Positions 22,127 through 35,170 of a stretch of 64,000 nucleotides of DNA are shown in pieces. The DNA lies in the NCBI GenBank assembly GCA_947623455.1, contig OX392538.1, positions 26,845,001-26,909,000 of the forward strand. The letters run 5' to 3'. The translations under genes were made by a program, and so were the position numbers. Below the pieces are notes generated by a model. That model ran no database searches. It saw only the letters and a program-made list of their open reading frames with translations, and had not been told where the DNA came from. How positions within the stretch are numbered: the stretch's first letter is position 1; each line of letters begins with the position of its first letter. This stretch comes from Mimachlamys varia (lineage: Eukaryota > Mollusca > Bivalvia > Pectinida > Pectinidae).

Positions 22127-24154
22127 GTATAAAATGTATACCAAGTTGTTAGAGTTAGAGTACAACTCCGCCTTTACTGCTTAAAATTCAATGGTTTTCA
22201 ACCATCTCTCTCGTTTTGTTGTTTGGTTTAGCCCACATTAAAAAAACATTTTTTTTTTTAGTATTATTATTATCCCCCACCCCAGAACTCTCTAACACGG
22301 TGACGAATATATATGTAGCTATATCTTTTACTAGTAGTGATTTTGTATAAGCGTTATCTCCTCCTTATTTAACCCGTTTGTTTTATACCTTGGCAGTTAT
22401 TGTAGATTCTCATACGGCCCTACTACTAGTAGATATTGTCATATATACCAACACCTTCTGAATCTCTTTTTAGTTTTTGCTATATTTTTTTCAAACAATC
22501 CAATATTGTATAATATTCATACATGTCTAGCCTCGTGACTGTGACCACTACCTAGTGTAGCAGGTATGACATCTGGTTCCGAGCTCGCTGTCTGATATCG
22601 AATGTTTCTGATGCTGGTGATTGGTTGGTGACACAGTGACAATTTGTAAGTCTAATTGCGATGTTGATGTAGCGAGATTTACTAGTGCTAGTGGTCGAGG
22701 TTGCATGAACCAATGCGAGTTAGCTCCCCTCCATATAAAATCTGCATGAACTCGGATTGATCCATCGATACGTCACAATACTACAGCCTGTTCAATTATA
22801 TCGATAGCCCGGTCGAAGTGGCAAGAGTTGTTATGACCAACACGGAGACTGGGCTCTCGGGATAATTAGTCAGGCTGAAACTTCCAGACCATGTGGGCGA
22901 TGATTGGAGGCCTAAGTCATCAGGCCTTTGTTAAATCTGTATGAATTTCGATTGTCTATCTTACTTGTAAAGTTGTAATGGCCTATTGATTGGAATGATC
23001 CATTCGAACGTATAATGTTATTATACACTTTTTCTTGTCATTGATGTACATTGATGTTCTCTTAAAAGTTGTTTTATTCTACTTGACACTGACAGTTATT
23101 GTAAACTTTGACACGGCCTTATTGCTAGGTGTAACATTTTATACATACATTGTATATAAATGCAATATAAATAATATAGTATTACCTTTTACTTTTGAAT
23201 GATAGTATTTTTGTGTGTTTGAATTTATCTCAACTACAAATCTTAAGCAGATTGTCAATGCTTATACGTATTATGAAAATTAGCTCCCATTAATTTGCAT
23301 ATTCATATCAATAAGTTTCCCAATCATCTTGAATTTGTCTGATTGCATTTTATTTTCAAAGTTACTCGCTCATTGTCAATATAACAAAAAAAAACTACCC
23401 TAGTCTTCATGGATAAAGCTACATACCCGAGCTGAGAATCATATCCTTAAAAGTTGCACAATGTCGATAACCTGTAAATATGTTGATAAACTATTCCATT
23501 ATATTTATGCATAGTACGGTAACCGATCAGCCTAATATTTCAATTGTGCTTTTCATATTAGCACTAATTTGCTTTTAGTTGAATTCAGTAAACTGCATCA
23601 ATTAACATGTGTCTAATATAGATCCTTTGTACAGCGATCTCATTCATGCACTAATTACAATATATTTATGTATATACTCCTTTGAGTATTCAAAATGTTT
23701 GTAAACTTAACAATTACCTTACTTTTTGTAACACTTCCCTATTACCCTTTTAATGTATTCCCAAATTTTCTTAATGTATTTAGTTTCCCGGTTGGATCCC
23801 TTTGTTCACCACGTACATGTGCTAAGCTTGGATAAACTGTACCTTGGTATTTGTATGTTTCGTTCTATTCTTGCACGGTCTTTCTCTATGTTCTGTCCAG
23901 GAATTACATAATGCCTATAAGTATTGAACAATACCGTGCAAGAATAGGTCATTTCTTCAACGTAACCTTGAGATGTTCAAGCATACAATCACCAAACATT
24001 TTCAATCTTTTACTTTGTGTAATTTTTAGCATTTATTGTTATTATATTTTATTTGCTCTTTGATAGTCTATACTGTTTGAATCTTTCTAATAATTCAATA
24101 ATTATCAGGGAAATGGCTATTTTTAACTTCTCCCTTTGAGTTTTCCTTTCAATA
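22127..24154. other. No gene recognised between LINE ORF1-like and ORF2
   Basis: About 2 kb without a convincing coding frame. It may be decayed LINE sequence or an insertion. No terminal repeats or RT-like motifs were seen. Confidence 0.45.
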
Positions 24155-24160
24155 TTATTG

Positions 24161-27100
24161 TATCTAAGCGGCGATTTAGAACTAAAATCAGGTCCCTCAC
24201 ATACAGGAAGATCCAGTTCAATCAGTGATACCTCGAGTTTTTCGTCGCTTCTTTCCGATGAATTGTTCCATTCAACCAGTAATATATCATTCGTACACTT
24301 GAATGTTCAAAGTCTGCGACCTAAACTTGATCTTCTTTTTACTGATCTGTATAGCTTCAATATTTTGTCATTTACTGAAACATGGTTGAACGATTCGCAG
24401 ATTGATAGCGATTTAGAGCTGCCAGGTTTCAAAAAGCCCTTTTGTTATTGCAGGCAAAATAGAAACGGCGGGGGGGGGGGGGGGGGCGGTATATGTCATG
24501 AACGACTTATTTGCTAAAAGGCGTAATGATATCGAAGTAGATGGTTTAGAGTGTGTCTGGATCGAGATTTCTCATAAAGGCCAAAAACTTCTTTTTGGGA
24601 CTTTTTACAAACCCCCGAACTCCGATATAGATGACTGGGACTTAATCGAACATTCTATTGATTAAGCGTATACCACTTGTATTGACGACATTGTCATAAC
24701 TGTAGATCTTAATTCTAATATCTTACTTCCTAGTAACCATCGTGCTAGATTATTGAATATTATTCAACTTTATGATATGTCACAGCTAATTAGTGAGTCT
24801 ACTTCTTATACTGAAACAAACTCTAGTCTGTTAGATGTAATTGTAGTAAGCAATGATTCTATTGTTGCACGTACGTATGTAGGAGAACATTTCCTAGAAC
24901 AGAATACGCGATATCATTGTCCATTGTACGGGTTACTTCGTCTTAAGAAACCTCGTATCAATTGTTCAAAGCGTAATATTTGGCTATTCAAACATGGTGA
25001 TTATGATTCTTATCGTAGACAACTTAGTGATGTTCCATGGCATGGCATTATACTACCCAATGACCCAAATGAATCTTGTAAGAATGTGACAGAGACAATT
25101 TTGAATATTGCTCGTCATTGTATACCTAACAAGTCTGTATTAATCAGACCACTTGATCCGCCTTGGATGTGTAATAAAATTCACAGACTTATTCGAAAAC
25201 GGAAAAGATCTTACAAAATTGCTCGTTCTTCGAATTCCCATGTTGACTGGTTGACTTTTAGACGCTTACGTAACAAAAGTGCAAACGCTTGTAGAATTGC
25301 TAAAAAGAAATATTTCAATAAACTTACCGCCAACCGCCGTGATAGAGCTAGCGTACATAGTATATCTTGGTGGAATACTATGAAATTATTTATTGGTAAT
25401 CCTAGTAAATCGCATTCAATTCCTACTCTATTACACAATGGTTTTCATTACGAAACATAGGATGATAAAGCAAAACATGTCGATGATTATTTTATTTCCC
25501 AATCTACTGTTGACGATAAACATTCCCATCTCCCCGAAAATAGAATCCCGGACAACAATTTAGATAATATCGTTATAACTGTAACGGACGTTCGTGATGT
25601 CTTACTAACTCTCGACACATCAAAAGCTACAGGACCCGATCTGATGAATCCACGCTTACTGAAAGAGGGCGTTAGTGAATTGTCCTAACCTCTATGTAAC
25701 CTTTTCAATTTTAAAAAGACTGATAAGAATGATGTAAAAAATTATCGTCCTATTTCCCTACTTAGTATCATTGCAAAAGTGATGGAAAGATGTATATTTA
25801 AGTATGTTCATAATTTTCTTAATGAAAATAATCTAATAACGGAATGTCAGTCTGGTTTTCGTCCTGGCGATTCAACAATCAATCAATTGTTGAATATCAC
25901 TAACGATTTGGGTAGGGCAGTTGACTCAGGGAGGGAAGTGCGTATTGTGTTTTGTGTTATAAGCAAGGCGTTTGACCGTGTTTGGCATGAAGGCCTTGTA
26001 CACAAACTTATCAACATTGGACTAGATGGTAAAGTGATTAAATGGTTTAAAAATTATCTAAAGGATAGAAAATAAAAAGTTATTATTAATGGGGTGGAGT
26101 CCTATTTGGCTGAAATTAAGGCTGGCGTCCCTCAAGGCTCGGTTTTAGGACCCCTATTGTTTTTAATCTATATAAATGACATTGTTTATGATATTGGATC
26201 TATAATCAAGCTTTTTTCTGATGACACCTAGATCTACGTTATTGTTGAAACGCCCCTATTAGCAGCTGGAAGTCTGAATAATGATCTAGAAAAAAATCAA
26301 TGTATGGTCTAAAGCGTGGTTAGTAGATTTTAATCCACAAAAAAAAAACAGAATGTATGGTTGTATCTAGGAAAAGGGATGCTCCAAACCACCCCGATAT
26401 ATACTTTAATGATACCTGTATAGAAACAGTGAACGACCATAAGCATTTAGGCGTTACTTTGTGTCGTGATTGAAGTTGGATCACTCATGTTGATATTATT
26501 ATCAAACAGGTAACAACAAAACTCAATATGTTACAAAAAATTAAATTCACTGTCGATAGTAAAAAGTTTGCAGATATTATACTTTACTTTTATCAGACAT
26601 ATTTTAGAGTACGCTGATGTCGTTTGGGACAACTTAAGTAACGAATATATCAATAAGCTGGAAAAAATCAACCAGGAAGCTGCTAGAATAATATGCGGAG
26701 CTACTAAATTAACAAACATAGAGAAACTGTATCTAGAAACTGGTTGGGAACTATTAAGTGAAAGAAGAAGAAAGCACAAACTGATACAATTTATTAAAAT
26801 GTTTCATCGTCGCACTCCTGTTTACCTATCCGATCTAGTACCTCCGAGCATATCGGATATACACAATTACAGCACTAGACATGGTAATGACTGAGTAGGC
26901 ATCATATGTACAACCGAGTTCTATCGTAAATCTTTTTTACCCTCAGCTGTAAAACTTTGGAATAATATTCCTGAAGAAATTCGTAACAATCCTTCCTTGT
27001 ACACATTCACAAAATATCTCAAACTCAACTCTAAGGGGCGTCCCCCTGAATATTATTATGTTGGATTGGGGTTAGGTCAAATATGTCATGCTAGATTACG

Positions 27101-27380
27101 TTTTGAATGCAGTTCCTTAAAATGTCACCTTTTCAAAAGAAATATTGTTGATAGTCCTTTTTGTTCGTGTGGATATTTCTTCGAAGATAGTTCCCACTTC
27201 TTGCTGCACTGTGTAAATCATATTGACGCCCCACGAAGGTACTTAACTCCCTTGACGTACCAACTCAATACTGATTTGCTTTTGTTTGGTGATGTATATT
27301 TTACATATAATCAAAATGTCGAAATATCTATTGCTACTCAAAAGTTCATTAAATTGAGTGGAAGATTTCAAAATAATTAG
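24161..27380 (+). pseudogene. CR1/L2-like LINE ORF2 (endonuclease and RT)
   Basis: Reads in order: YLSGDLELKSGPS, the apurinic-type endonuclease FVHLNVQSLRPKLD and LSFTETWLN, TFYKPPNSDI and LLDVIVVS, then RT motifs [66 protein letters not shown] and FSDDT (26,217-26,228). A C-terminal CxC..H..C cluster (FCSCGYFFEDSSHFLLHC) is typical of this LINE group. A 17-base G run at 24,470-24,486 marks a frameshift, stops are scattered, and a segment before KNYRPIS is deleted. The motif A Asp is Val (GTT 25,956-25,958). No ATG precedes the first motif. Confidence 0.92.
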
Positions 27381-30173
27381 CATCCATGTTTGGCATCCTC
27401 TTGATTATCAATACCAATGAAACTACCCATCCAACCGGGTAAACGCAATAGCGAATCAATATTGTTCCTCTTGTTTCTATATGTTCCTTCACTTTCATTT
27501 CCTATCTAATAACTTTCAATGTATTTATATAGTATATGTTGTCAATGTAAAGGTTATATATGTATTATCAGCTGGTTGTTGTACCTGATGAGAAGGACAA
27601 AGTATAAGTACGTTAGTACTTGTTTCCATATCATCTCTCGAATGTAAATTTCTAAATGTACATGTTCAATTTCCTGAATAAAATACAGTTTAAACTAATG
27701 AAATAACCAATACTCACGCTAGTTGTGATGTTAGCATCAAGTACAAAGCATAGAGGGCTTGTAAGAGTGGTTTAATTCTAGAAACTTAAATACACCATGG
27801 AGCAACAAAGTTATAATCAAATGCTTCAAGAAGTTCATTAAAAATGCAGTTACTAACTATGATCTAAAGATGCCTCCTGGTTTAACAACCACCGATAAAT
27901 TAAACACAGTCCAAAAATGATACATATTTTACTATCACACACTGATAGGCACACATTTAAATATATGTATTAAAACTGTTTGGTCATTTTATGGTTTACC
28001 TTCCATTCATCCTAAATTATTTTGTATTCTTGCAGTATAATGAGGTATTTGTTACTGGTTTTTTTTGTCCATATTGTCATGATAGAGATGCGACCCTTAT
28101 TGGAACTAATTGCTTATTGTTATAATCATAACATTAGGTGAACCTTATTTTATTTTAATAAGAAAACAACATTCACTACGCGTCGGTGATATACATGAAT
28201 TATAATAAAACGAAACTTATTTTGACACCTTGTTCCTGCGATACCAATGGATCTAAATTTAAACAATAGCCTGTTTGATACACACATTTGCCCGGCAAAC
28301 CTTTATTGTCCTGCAGGGAAAAAAATACCTGGTGTGGGTGTTCATGTTGCATCAATGTTGTACTACCTGGGTCCTACTATTCATTCAGCAAATCCTAAAA
28401 CTCCTGTGTAAGCAAGTTGTACATTCATAGTTACTGGGTTGTACAACAAACATCTAGTATTCAAGTTAACTTGAGTCTATGTACAAACAAAGCCCCATCT
28501 CTATTGAAAACTGGGCAGACGAATACAGGCCCTGAAATACAGGCCCTCGGGTCATCTGTGTATGAAAAAATGGTTATATGTACTATGTCATGTTTAAACT
28601 TTTCTCATTTCTATATCATAATTTAAAAAAAAAGATAATAATAATTCGAAATTCATGAAAACGCCGTTAAATTTTTATAACGCCAATTTCAAATATTCTG
28701 ACTCATCGCAGTTATCCTTATCATTAATAAATTAACAGGCTACGAATTCCTTTTAAATTTCACTGATTTGAGCAAATACACTCGGCCAAATTATATTGAA
28801 GGAATTTGGATGTACCGGAACCGGAAGTGTGTGATACAGTGCTCTAATGATTGTACTCTGCTCAAACATTATACCAAAATACACCTTTTTTCGGTATGTT
28901 AAAATGTCAAACAGGTTCTTATGAACAAAATAAGAGATTATATGTTTCTGAGTGACAATTCCTTGTCTTCATTATGGAGCCATTTCTGAACCTTGCAACA
29001 CACCCTTACAAAACGTTACAAAGAAGTTCATAGTTCTGGCACGATGGTTTTAAAAACTGTTTCAGGAGAGTATGCTGGGATGCTATACATGACACCTAGT
29101 TTGGATTAAATCGGGTCGTGGGCAGAATCCGATTGTTCGTAAAAGTGGTCCTTTACTAGATATGTGGGGCAGAAAGTGGAACTTGATATTGAGCTGTATC
29201 CCTGACAATGTTAAATAACTCCCCCATGTTAGTTGGCAGTATTATCATCTTCAAGACTAATCTGGGAATTGGAGGACATACTGCAGACACCATATAGCTC
29301 CAAGCAATTCATAGACTGCCAAACAGTTTTTAGGGTGGAGGAACTTTATGGTGCGTTTTCTTAGTCTACTAGACCGTGATCAGGTGCTGAGCCTCGGTTT
29401 TAAGATTAAATCTCGATCGAGTTTTCTGTAGTTCCACAGCTTCCCCCTCTATTAGCACAACAACGGTATGTACTGCTTTGGAAGATGAGTGCCCCTGAGG
29501 GCCAGCGACGGAAGACCAAACATGTGTATCTGAAATCGGTGAAAGGGACTGGCATTTTGGTAATGACCATGCATGATCAGTAATGACAGGGTACTCTTTT
29601 GCTGACAAAAAAGTAGATTTCATCAAATGTTATGAAGTAACGGTATATTAGTTCACTTATCGCATTGATATAGGCAATCAATGTAGCCCCCTATGAGTGA
29701 AATATGTCCAAATAATTATAGACTTTGAATTTCCTCGAGACTCAATCTTTTAACTTTTATAACATTTATTCGCAAAATTAACTGATATACAAAATGCATA
29801 AAAAAGGAAAAGTGTATAATTATGAATGATTTTGATATGCTACATACATATATCATTAGACACAAACTGAATAAGTTACAAAACTTACAATATATGCAGT
29901 TATTGAAAATAAAATCAATGAATAGAAGAACAGTATGTCCGGAATTATTTGATATAAAATGTATACCTGTATCGCAGTTAATGAATATATATAGTTGGAT
30001 TACCTTCAGAATTCCATAGTTTGTGTTGAATGCGTCCTGAGTAATCTAAATGCATATGTACATGCGTTATTCAACACCAGGTTCCTAGTTTTGGTTTTTA
30101 AACCAACTAAAACATTCAATACTTATTGATATTGGATGCTTACCAATTAAAACATAATCTTACATAATTATAA
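27381..30173. other. No gene recognised
   Basis: The first about 330 bases are probably the LINE 3' UTR, with AATAAA near 27,680. The rest is AT-rich sequence with small ORFs (for example 28,417, 29,369 minus, 29,822) that show no domain, splice support or repeat structure I could identify. Confidence 0.45.
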
Positions 30174-30741
30174 TAATACGCCATTTCCGGGATACAACTT
30201 TCAGTCGGTTTAGTCATGTGACTTTCATCACCACGTTACTTTTTTTAGGGCACTTTTGAAAACAAAATGGCGGCTAAATAGAAGTTTTCAATGACGGTAA
30301 GCGAGGTAAAGTTTTTTGGTCGAAAGAGGGATCACAACTTCAGATAAAACAAAAGGGGTGTAAGTAAAATTAGCCAAGATCGATGATGAACTGAATTGAT
30401 CTTGTATTGAGAAATATGAATGCAATCCACAGTGCTCGTAATCGGGATTTCTCTTTGCTGTTGGAAACGATCTCAACGTTACATTTTGCCAGATTGTTTC
30501 TTTTTTGACTGACAGTTACACATCTAGGTACGACACACAATGACCTTGTTTAAGAGCCTGTATCTTTGTTTTGTCCCTTTTTAACCTAAAGCAACTAAAA
30601 AAATCGAATCGAATCTAGCTGCCATTAGGTCGTCAATGCCGCCATTGTGAAGTGCCCTAAATTTTTCGCGGTCACATGATAAAATCACCGATTTCTAACT
30701 CCACTTCAAAAGTGTTCTTGTATCTCGGAAACGGCGTATTA
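30174..30741. mobile_element. 568-bp MITE with about 100-bp inverted ends
   Basis: The left end TAATACGCCATTTCCGGGAT and the right end, complement TAATACGCCGTTTCCGAGAT, pair with few mismatches. The similarity continues inward to AGGGCAC..AATGGCGGC and its complement. There is no coding capacity, which fits a non-autonomous DNA transposon. The flanks are AT-rich, so the exact target duplication (possibly TA) is uncertain. Confidence 0.85.
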
Positions 30742-32423
30742 GCTCGTTTTTGGACGAATTTCCAATTGAAATACATTTTCTGAAGGCAAATGTTATTCTA
30801 AGAAGAAAAATCAAGGTCTCAGTTGTGTTAAATAACCAGAAAGTACCTTAAAACAGCATTTCCCGCTACATTTGGCCCATTTCTGCTCAATTTTGCTGCC
30901 GCCATCCGACTAATTTTAGGAATTTTAACATGGTACGAAATCAAACATTTTCTACATTTTTTAAAACCTTCACTGTTTGGACTATTAAACAACAACCTAT
31001 TTTATTCATATCAGGATTTATTCTTTAACATACTGATGCCTTAGTTATATTTTTATTATCGTTTTCAATATTGAAAAAAAACATTTATTATTTTTTTTTT
31101 GCGAATCGGCACTGAACGCGGGAACAACTAATGGTGACGTATTTCGGAAAAATCACGTGATTGCTCGTATAAAAAAAGAACCGGAAGCACATGTCATGAT
31201 CAGGCATACTAGCCGCGGTAAACAAATATGGTAGTCAGACGAAACCAGAGTCGCATCAGGCTCAAAGGAAGACTAGCCAACAAAGAGACTTAAAAAGATT
31301 GGAACAGATGCATCGGATCAACAAAAAGAAACACGACACCCATCAAAGAAGACCAAGACCATGGTTTGACGGACGAAGTGCATGTGTGGTTGCATTGAGT
31401 TGACAGTACTTTTCGGGAAAACCAACTGCAAAATGTAAATCTGAGGTTTTGTTGGCGAGATAATTTTCGGTATGGCAACGCAAGTTACCATTACGTACAT
31501 AACATGTTCGAACAGTGTGTGTTAGCAACTGGGACCTAGTCCGAAGGGTTCTGACTCTCTGACCCGCTAAATAGTTTGACGACAGGCGGGTGCGAGAGTC
31601 AGAACTCCTGCTTAGTAAAAAAGTGGAAATTTTACCAACCCGTGCACGGGTCACTGTTTAAGCTGTGTTTTATAATGTGGCTTTTCGACAGAGTAAATCA
31701 ACATATGAATAATTTCAAACACTAGTCGTTCAGGTCATACTTTGGGTAAGTTACACGGATAACCTTCTCATTGAGCTCTACGTTTTTAGGTGGTTTTTTG
31801 TTTATCCGAAAAAATGAAATGCAAAATACTTAATGTCATATCATTTAAAAATGAAACTAGTCCTCCGAATCGCTTAGCAACTGCTTCAATTATTTTGTGT
31901 TAATGGTTTTGTATACGGCCATTTTTACGAATAACCATTCCGCGCTATCATGAGTTAATGTATAGTAAGCTTTTTATCACGAGCAAACTCCATTGAAGTA
32001 TTTTGATCTTGATTCAAATTCCAGATATTAACTTAATCGGCTAGAATGATAATCCCTATTTCTACTATGCTAATGACAGTAAGCAAATCCATATTGCATT
32101 TACTTTTTTTTTCAACGTACATGTACCCCCGTCACTACAAAAAAAAGGTTTGAATTTTTTCGTTAATAGAATACGTGTTAAAACACGCTTTTGCTTTTTT
32201 CCGTTATTGTACAATATCAGAACATGATTATGCCATTTTGATTTTCAAATGTTACCGAAGAAGTTTTGACTATTATACAAATGGAAATAGTGATATTTGC
32301 CGTCAAAAGAACTCTAAAATAATAAGCAAAACTTACTGAACGACCTTTTATGATGGTATATTACACCAGTTTGACTAGGTGGTGAATATAAACGCAGTGG
32401 TACTAAACAATATCTCGACTTAC
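30742..32423. other. No gene recognised; contains a hairpin near 31.55-31.61 kb
   Basis: Small ORFs only. A basic stretch on the plus strand near 31,260-31,390 (RINKKKHDTHQRRPRPWF) looks protein-like but is short and flanked by stops. GGTTCTGACTCTCTGACCCGC (31,548-31,566 and neighbours) pairs with GCGGGTGCGAGAGTCAGAAC. Confidence 0.4.
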
Positions 32424-32592
32424 GTCCCACTTTGTCCCAATGTGGCAAGCTGCGCACAAAACTCCGCCAACAAAAGCTCCAGCTGGAAACAATGCTCCAC
32501 AGACTTTACCGCATGCAATGAGTTTACCACAAGCTCCGCCGATGGCACCAATAACCGCAGTTGCACATTTCGCTTTTGTTGCATAATCCACC
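32424..32592 (-). CDS. Exon encoding a Gly/Ala/Cys-rich hydrophobic segment
   Basis: The minus-strand acceptor ATTGTTGTAG and donor GTAAGTCG frame 169 bases: one base completing a codon, then 56 codons ending in phase 0. The peptide VDYATKAKCATAVIGAIGG.. has seven Cys and repeated GxxxG-like spacing (GAIGGACGK, FVGGVLCAACHIG), suggesting one or two membrane-inserted helices. The phase fits exactly onto the exon at 35,171-35,236 (GA plus G) and onto the exon at 19,993-20,181 (phase 0), which supports a single gene. Function unknown. Confidence 0.5.
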
Positions 32593-32739
32593 CTACAACA
32601 ATAATTCGATAAGCCACATTACATAATAGTGCTAACCTATTAATTTTCAAAGCAGTTCTATATAATAATTTTTATGTGCGTGTTTTCAACACACATATCT
32701 ATATATTTACGTTTTCACAATAAAAGTAGTAAATCCTAC

Positions 32740-32923
32740 TCATTTCATGTCCCTATGAAGTAAGTTGGGCACGCGCTTTTTCGTTCCTGGCGAAGTAATG
32801 CATTTGTCTGCAATATTGGTCCTAAATTCATCATAGGTTCCCTCGATGATCGTGCGAAATGCAAATGGTAGATCTATCACCTGCCTGTCAGTCAGATGTC
32901 GTGATTTTATTGCATGTCCAATA
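32740..32923 (-). CDS. Possible alternative exon ending in a stop
   Basis: After a good acceptor (AAACGTTTTATTTTAG, minus strand) one frame stays open for 60 codons (IGHAIKSRHLTDRQ..) to a TGA at 32,742-32,740, right next to GTAGGA. The first base completes a codon left by the exon at 35,171 (GA plus T), so it is phase-compatible with it. Used in full it would end the protein. An internal CAG/GTGATA donor after 14 codons would instead give a phase-0 end compatible with the exon at 19,993-20,181, making it mutually exclusive with the 32,424 exon. No AATAAA was seen close behind. A chance ORF is possible. Confidence 0.25.
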
Positions 32924-33884
32924 CTAAAATAAAACGTTTGAGATTGGTCGCATAAATCGGTACCCTTTTAAGAAGTTGCATACGTTAGATTAGATTATTC
33001 GACAGATGAAACATGTTAACGAAACTAATGATAAAGATAAACTATTCCCCAAGAATGTGTTACACTTACAGCATAGTGTTTGGACCTAACATACAGTGTT
33101 TAGAATAATTTCATACTTCTGAGGGGTTAAGATTAATATATATAAATACATAACCGCAACATGTGCCTACCTTAAAAGCTTTCAGTTTTCGGTTAATGTC
33201 CCAAATTAAAAATCAAGTGATTACATGTACATGTCACCAATATCATTCATCTTACTTTCGTCAATAAGCTCTTCCTAATTCCACTGTTAGTGAGACAACT
33301 TCATTCGACAAGCTTTAACTCTAATCAAATCACGACTTCGTTATGTTTACCGCTAACGGCTCTAAAAACACTCTCGTGATCCATTTTATACTGGATATGT
33401 ATTTCAATCATTTCGTATTGAAAATAAAGTTTGGAGAAGTATGATTAAATTACCATCGTGCAAATGGTTCAATCCTTAAATATAAATAATAAACAAATAG
33501 TTTACGATTAAATATATATTAACTTCATCTGGACCCGTATACACCTAATCAGATAGTATCCCAAATTCACCCCTTTGGATATTCCATACATACTACAAGT
33601 GCATAACGCAAAGTAAAACACAGACGGCTAAATTTGATACAAAAGTATTATGTGGGTCTATAGGCCTAGCAGTTTAATCAAATATATATATATAAATATA
33701 TATTAAGAAACGTAATTCATTTTCCATGAGAAGTAGAATGTAAAAAATTGCCTTCTATGGCTTTTTCAGGCGGACTGTTGTTTATTTTTACATTGCCTGG
33801 ATATATGACGCCATAAACAACAGTCAGGATAAATGGAACTATACATTCAATAAAGCTTGTTCTGCATTTAAGTTCTGTTTAAGT
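32924..33884. other. No gene recognised (intronic in the minus-strand model)
   Basis: AT-rich sequence with a TATATA run near 33,682. Nothing coding seen. Confidence 0.45.
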
Positions 33885-35090
33885 ATTATGATAAACATCA
33901 TTTCTCCTGCGACCTATCCATATACACCTATTTTTTCTATATTTCGCTTTAAACCGGAGAATTTTGCAAACTGATCCAACAGATCTAAATTTAAAGACTT
34001 TTTTCGGAACCGTCTAGGGTTAAGCCTGTATCGTCGGCATATTGTATTAATTTCATTTCTTTAGCCCAACTTTTGAAACCTTTGATTTCTTTGTCGTTTG
34101 TGACTATTATGCCTAGAATTTCTACGTATATTATGAAAAGATATATCGAAATTGGATCACCTCGTCTGAAACCTCTGCCAATCGTGAAAAACTCTGAGAA
34201 GCAGACATGCTAAGTAACATACAGTGTTGCATTCTTGTTAATGTTTGAATTGCACTTTTTATAAAGTAACCAAAATTAAAAAATGTTTATACCTTTTCAA
34301 GAAAGCCCCATGATATAGAGTCGAAGACTTTTTCGAAGTCTATCAAAAGTAAAAGACCAGGAGTATTTTTTCTTCATCATAGTGTAAAAGATCGTATTGT
34401 TGCCTGGTGTTTTCTCGAATAAATCTACCTTTAAGGAATCCTTTTTGGTTTTCGTTGATAATATTTTCTCTTACCCTTGACAGGAATATCCACGATTTTC
34501 TTATCTCACCCTAGGTTGAGACAAGCTCTCACAAATGTATGACGTCGTAATAACAATACGATGGCGTCACGACAGTAATACAATGAAATCACGTCAACAT
34601 CTCAATCACATCACATCAACATTATCTTGCATTGATGTAATGTCAATATTAGATTTACATAAGGTTTTTAAAACAGGGCTAGAGAAAAATATTCATTCAC
34701 CTCCTTTGTAGTGAGACAGGAGATCTCAACCCTCGGAGTAAGATTCTGAAGCTGCCAAACACTCGGCATCACCCGTGTTTGACAACTTAAAAATCTTACC
34801 CCTCGGGTTGAGATTCCTCTGTTTCACCCCAAAGAGGGTGAAATATTCTTTTAATCCAGAACAGGGTTTCAACGTTGTGCTTATACATTGGATAAAAATG
34901 AGACATTCAAAAGAAATATGGATCTGCAGTTTTGTACTCTTCGGCAGCATAGAGAATACACCTTTATTTTGTGTATGTGATAGCTCTCCATGGTGAAGAC
35001 CCATTAAGAGGGATTTGGAGATGACAAATCTTAGGTCGTTCCAAAAGAACTTAAAGAATTCTACAGTGTAACCGTCTGGACCTTGACTTT
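33885..35090 (-). pseudogene. L1/Tx1-like LINE RT fragment, antisense
   Basis: Minus-strand translation in broken frames gives SQGPDGYTVEFFKFFWNDL and MGLHHGELSHTQNKGVFSMLPK (35,080-34,930), then NENQKGFLKGRFIRENTR, LLIDFEKVFDSISWGFLEK, FRRGDPISIYLFIIYVEIL and QYADDTGLTLDGSE. These are the RT blocks of L1/Tx1-like LINEs, which use RxGDPISPYLF rather than the PQGSVLGP of the CR1 group. Both catalytic motifs (the D of LIDFEK and the DD of YADDT) are intact, but frameshifts and a foreign stretch at 34,640-34,920 interrupt it. It lies in the intron between the exons at 35,171 and 32,592, on the same strand as them. Confidence 0.85.
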
Positions 35091-35170
35091 GGGTGTGTCA
35101 TCATTTTGAATTAGATAAGTACATTACATACGAGTATGTAGTACAAATTGAAAAATGTAAATATACTTAC

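Noticed and set aside
29369..29626. 85-codon minus ORF
   Set aside because: Looks protein-like in composition but has no motif, no splice context and no repeat partner. Not enough to call.
31228..31390. Basic peptide (RINKKKHDTHQRRPRPWF) after an ATG
   Set aside because: A frame change is needed to join it to the ATG and it ends quickly. Could be a decayed transposase end, but no motif is clear.
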